Assembly: GCF_037975245.1 (NCBI RefSeq)
Contig: NC_092565.1
Location: 23,991,999-24,055,998, forward strand
Direction: 5' to 3'
Source: Apostichopus japonicus
Taxonomy: Eukaryota > Echinodermata > Holothuroidea > Aspidochirotida > Stichopodidae
Length of the DNA: 64,000 nucleotides
How positions within the stretch are numbered: position 1 is the stretch's first letter; each line of letters begins with the position of its first letter. A program made the position numbers and the translations under genes. Under the pieces are notes generated by a model. The model made no database searches. It was given only the letters and a program-made list of their open reading frames with translations, and was not told the origin of the DNA. Of the stretch, positions 60,701 to 64,000 are shown one piece after another.

Positions 60701-63700
60701 TAAATATTCATCATTCTGTGTTATTTGTTGGACTACATTTTCTCTAACAACCAAATTTGCTGTTCGGACTACCAAGACCTGGTTATCTTAGGACAACCAT
60801 GAAATGAAAAAATCTTGAAAATTGGACATGTAACAGTCTAAGGATGACATACTTGTATAGCTTCTGGTAATTTACTCCACTTGGAATGACCTTTCTGAAT
60901 GACCTCAGCTTTCTTGCTACTAGAGTTCTCCCTTTTGCGCTTCTTCTTCTTCTGTTTACCTTTTCGGCTGTTTGCTTCCTCGTGCCAGTTATCCGGGTCA
61001 ATTGGATAACTTTGCTGATTGTGAGTCTGATATAAATTACCTGAACTCATCAAAATTTGTGACTTATTGGACCTGAATAATTGTTCAGCACCTATGAATA
61101 AGAAAAAGGACACATTTGATATCTTTCTTTATATGTCAGATACGAAAATCTTTTAATTCTTTTTCCATCAACATATATATATTTTTTTCAAAGAAAGAAA
61201 TATAGTTGTATATGATCTGTCAACTGTAGTTACACATGCCTTAAGTACATACGATTCGCATAAGCATACGATTCGCATCTGTGTGATGCTAACACGGTAT
61301 ACCTGCTTGGATAACTTCAATTATTTACAGTATATCAATGGGTTAACTGACTAGCCTATTTACATGTGTAATACAGGCATGGATTAAGGTGCAAGGTTTT
61401 CATTTCCTTCATTTACATGGATTTCCCTAATACATTGGTTAATTAATACCCACATGGGACTTACTGTACCTGAATGGGATTACCTAGTACATTGGTTATT
61501 ACCCACATGGGACTTACTGTACCTGAATGGGATTACCTAGTACATTGGTTAATACCCACATGGGACTTACTGTACCTGAATGGGATTACCTAGTACATTG
61601 GTTATTACCCACATGGGACTTACTGTACCTGAATGGGATTACCTAGTACATTGCTTAATACCCACATGGGACTTACTGTACATGAATGGGATTACCTAGT
61701 ACATTGGTTAATACCGACATGGGACTTACTGTACCTGAATGGGTTTACCTAGTACATTGGTTAATACCCACATGGGACTTACTGTACATGAATGGGATTA
61801 CCTAGTACATTGGTTAATACCCACATGGGACTTACTGTACCTAAATGTGATTACCTAGTACATTGGTTAATACCCAGATGGGACTTACTGTACCTGGATG
61901 GGTTTACCTAGTACATTGATTAATTCCCACATAGGAGTTACTGTATCTGAATGGGATTACCTAGTACATTGGTTAATACCCACATGGGACTTACTGTACC
62001 TGAATGGGTTTACCTCCATTGGTCACATCTATTGCTGTACCAACAATGAGCACCTGGATTTAAATAATTTGATTACCCATGGTTTAGCAATCAGTAAAAT
62101 GCTAAATGCGTATCTAACACATTAAATAGCCTGATAATTTTTCCTTAGCAGAAACACTTAGAACTGAAAATACCTGAAAGCCATTCCTGTTCAAACTGAT
62201 TATGAGTATCAAACATCTTGTCTCCAACTGCAGGATTCATTACATCCCGGAGAGTGGGAGGAGGCTTTGCTTTCCGACGATAAATCTTAACATCTTTAGC
62301 GGTTGTATTGATAGCACCTGCCAAGCAAAAAAAAAAGTAAGAAGAATGATTGGTGCACAAAATATAAAATATAATGCCAGCTTATCATCCCTTGAACTTC
62401 TTGAAAATACCTGTTGTGGTTAGTTAATTCAAACAAAATGTCAACATCTCCTATTTCTTTCAAATACTTTGTTCTTGGATTTAATTTTCCATTGTCATGA
62501 TCATCATATGAAAGCAACAAATTTACAAGAAATATATTTTCAACAGTGATATTCAATCTAGACATGCAGTTTGAGATTCAATATTAATGCACACTGCATA
62601 GAAATTACAGATATCATTGTGTGATATTTCAGGTTACATCTAGATACCATGAGCAACCCAACCCCTCCCCCCCCCCCCCGCCTTGAACACCAAACCACAT
62701 CAATAAAGCTCTACATTATTTTGTTTAAATTACATACTCAGAATAACATACCTGCTGCTTCCCTTTGGGATTCCCTCTGAGCTTTCCTCAGTCCAAATGG
62801 CAAGCGATAGAAAGAAACCAAGGGCTCGCTGTTTCTAGTTTCCAATTTCCCCGCATCCACTTCTGTCTCCTTCATGGAACTTGATATTCTTTTCCAACTT
62901 CCATTAAGCTGCATGGGAGGTGTCATGCTATCTCTCTCACCTAACCCTAAATCACTCACACTAGCATCGTCCCTTATCAAGGTATCGATAGGACCAGACG
63001 GGACCCCATGGACGTCCCCTAAAATTCTATCAAGCCTATCCTTCTGAGGACCCTCACATGTCTTTTCGCTCACAATCCAACGAGCGGTATTCTTACTCAG
63101 TTTCATCAGCAGCATGCTGTCCCATGTTCGAGAAGGGGACAGTCCAACTTCCATCTCTCTTTCTGCAATACTGTGATCGCTCCATTGACTTTCCAGAAGG
63201 TTCTCTGTCAGAAACACAGGTTCTTTGTTCTTCAGCTCAACATTTTCAGTACCGGCCAAGACTAATTCCTCTTGGTTCTCTCTGTTGAGTCTGAACTTGG
63301 GTACTTTCAACGGTGTAAGTTTATGCTCTGATATTTTATGTATGTTACATGGTAAATGTTTTTTCTCAAATCCCCTGGCATGAAATTTTTCCACCGAATC
63401 AGTGAGGGTCTTTTTCTTCTTCTTTTGAGTCTTTTTGAAGCTGAAGACTTCTTTTAAGTCGCTTCTGTCGTAAGGCAAGGAATGTGATGCATGAGTTCTG
63501 ACTACATCTTCACTGAATACCAGATCTTCACTGATCCTCTTGAAGTAATTAGCATTATATTTCTCTTCATTTCTCAGAAATGTTTCCAATGGTAAACCTA
63601 CACTAATTTGAGGCTGATGGCTAGATGAAACTTTACCATGATCGGCACCGATCTGGGGCACTTTAACTCGATCAGCACATGGAAATAAGGTAGGTCTCCC

Positions 63701-63718
63701 AATCTGACTTATGTCCAT
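45720..63718 (-). CDS. HEATR4: HEAT repeat-containing protein 4-like
   Basis: Twelve coding exons, all phase-checked, give 1175 aa: 62752-63718, 62174-62317, 60853-61091, 59507-59615, 58691-58864, 57056-57228, 51646-51945, 48936-49119, 47917-48102, 47162-47351, 46612-46813 and 45720-46379. The start ATG is in a strong context (ACCATGG) just after an acceptor, so a 5' UTR exon lies further right. Residues 1-480 are low-complexity, with basic runs such as 'QKKKKKTL'. About 490-890 is a helical HEAT array, for example 'HVRLQAVATIARAS', 'HRVRVTAAITLYTL', 'WHKEVRMIAAQTLGKTG', 'NNWKVKAHAVKALGVIGEVN' and 'PGVRAEACGALVRLG'. The last exon is a 219-residue acidic tail. The HEAT order and gene length suggest HEATR4, whose function is poorly known; another large HEAT protein is possible. 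Two arrays repeat its splice sites. Confidence 0.75.
48249..48420. repeat. 87-bp two-copy duplication in HEATR4 intron 8
   Basis: Two adjacent copies share 'actaggcagtgtcacattaa' and 'gcatgctaatatggtacagc' at an offset of 87 bases. They differ at only a few positions. The duplication is entirely intronic. Confidence 0.9.
49108..51106 (-). repeat. 80-bp minisatellite, 25 copies, spanning the exon 8 acceptor of HEATR4
   Basis: 'gtgagtaa' recurs every 80 bases from 49108 to 51029, with one single-base insertion near 50009. In transcript orientation each unit contains a pyrimidine-rich run, 'CTTGGTACAG' and then 'GATATTACTCACAAA', which are the acceptor and first bases of exon 8. The copy at 49108-49119 joins the real exon; the other 24 are intronic decoys. 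Variants are few (aatatcc/aacatcc, gagagatcc/gagagttcc), so the array is very homogeneous. Confidence 0.97.
52354..55110. repeat. 47-bp minisatellite, ~58 copies, in HEATR4 intron 6
   Basis: The unit contains 'gcaagaatgattgttaatct' and 'tcctatgcatttgtttatta'. Three copy types alternate: ending TTAACATTAAGC, TAAACATTAAGC or TTAACATAGGTAGC. The 'taggtagc' type is clustered towards both edges of the array. The order of the other two in the middle is non-random in places, hinting at higher-order duplication. Each copy holds a forkhead-like TGTTTAT. No splice site is included. Confidence 0.96.
55549..55742. repeat. ~65-bp three-copy tandem repeat in HEATR4 intron 6
   Basis: 'gacactttcattgtccctga' and 'gactgtggtagtaattacta' recur about three and a half times with small changes. 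Confidence 0.85.
57545..58738 (-). repeat. ~52-bp minisatellite, ~23 copies, spanning the exon 5 donor of HEATR4
   Basis: The first copy in transcript direction (about 58738-58680) is the last ~40 bases of exon 5 plus the donor GTATGT. It encodes 'YRPAPEPGIPVKG'. About 22 further copies follow in the intron, most keeping the AAAG|GTATGT donor context; a few have lost it (for example near 58637 and 58428). Reading through the first donor gives an in-frame TAA within two codons. Several short minus-strand frames across the array are repeats of the exon end and are not genes. Confidence 0.95.
58915..59215. repeat. Low-complexity AATACAATGC-type tract in HEATR4 intron 4
   Basis: Pentanucleotide-like units ('aatac', 'aatgc') in irregular order fill this stretch. 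The open frames in it are artefacts of the simple composition. Confidence 0.8.
61434..62017. repeat. 53-bp minisatellite, 11 copies, in HEATR4 intron 2
   Basis: The unit contains 'aatacccacatgggacttac' and 'tgtacctgaatgggattacc', repeating every 53 bases from 61451. On the minus strand each unit contains the donor-like strings CAGGTACAG and TAGGTAATC, but the array touches neither exon 2 nor exon 3. Confidence 0.95.
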
Positions 63719-64000
63719 GGTCACCTGAAAAGGGGTTGAGACAAAAAAAAACTTATAGAATTTCCAAATTTATTCATTGGCCTAGGGCATAGCTTCAATG
63801 TTTCTTTAGAATTTAACTGCCATTCTTGAAGTCAAAGTTGACATTAATGTTATGTACAATGAGCATCATTTTGTTTTGGGAAAACAAATATAATACAGGG
63901 CCTAACTTTAGAATCCGTACCATATGAATGGGAAAGCTTACTTCGAATCGGCAGAATAACAACTGTATAATCGGGTTAGGATTAGGAGATAGAAGAACGG
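63719..64000. other. HEATR4 5' intron / upstream sequence
   Basis: On the minus strand an acceptor ('ccccttttcag') ends six bases before the start codon, so this is probably an intron in the 5' UTR. The promoter lies outside the window. Confidence 0.45.

Overview
This is a window of an animal (metazoan) nuclear genome. All five genes found are interrupted by many spliceosomal GT-AG introns, and the sequence between them is AT-rich and full of tandem repeats, LINEs, tRNA-derived SINEs and short DNA transposons. The gene content (axonemal genes, a minor-spliceosome gene, a mitochondrial ribosomal gene) and the recurrent 'taggcctaggcc'-style intergenic sequence suggest a marine invertebrate deuterostome, most likely an echinoderm. 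That assignment is an inference and not certain.

Layout: 1-6.0 kb is intergenic, with a decayed CR1/L2-like LINE on the minus strand that was split by a hAT-type MITE. 6.26-11.41 kb (+) is a seven-exon CIMIP2/FAM166-family gene for a ciliary microtubule inner protein, with an RFX X-box about 230 bp upstream. 13.2-15.8 kb holds a second hAT MITE and a dead RTE-like LINE with a third hAT insertion inside it. 17.47-28.80 kb (+) is a complete 15-exon CFAP206 gene (623 aa). 31.15-39.84 kb (-) is an 11-exon RNPC3 gene (U11/U12-65K, 490 aa). It sits head-to-head, about 290 bp apart, with MRPL35 (bL35m) at 40.14-43.60 kb (+). 45.72-63.72 kb (-) is a 12-exon HEATR4-like gene (1175 aa). For four of the five genes every exon junction was checked by hand for reading phase and all agree; only the first exon of MRPL35 is ambiguous.

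Three genes (CIMIP2 family, CFAP206, HEATR4-like) belong to axonemal or cilium-associated families. RNPC3 and MRPL35 are housekeeping genes sharing a divergent promoter region.

The most unusual signal is a set of minisatellites that straddle exon-intron junctions. In the CIMIP2 gene an 80-bp unit holding the end of exon 6 and its 5' splice site is present 22 times. In HEATR4 an 80-bp unit holding a 3' splice site and the first bases of exon 8 is present 25 times, and a ~52-bp unit holding the end of exon 5 and its 5' splice site is present about 23 times. In RNPC3 the end of exon 9 and its donor are duplicated once (62 bp). In each case the only copy that keeps the conserved protein frame is the one next to the body of the exon; the distal copies lead to a stop or a frameshift. 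A third 80-bp array (6 copies) lies just upstream of an RNPC3 acceptor whose pyrimidine tract is a trinucleotide microsatellite.
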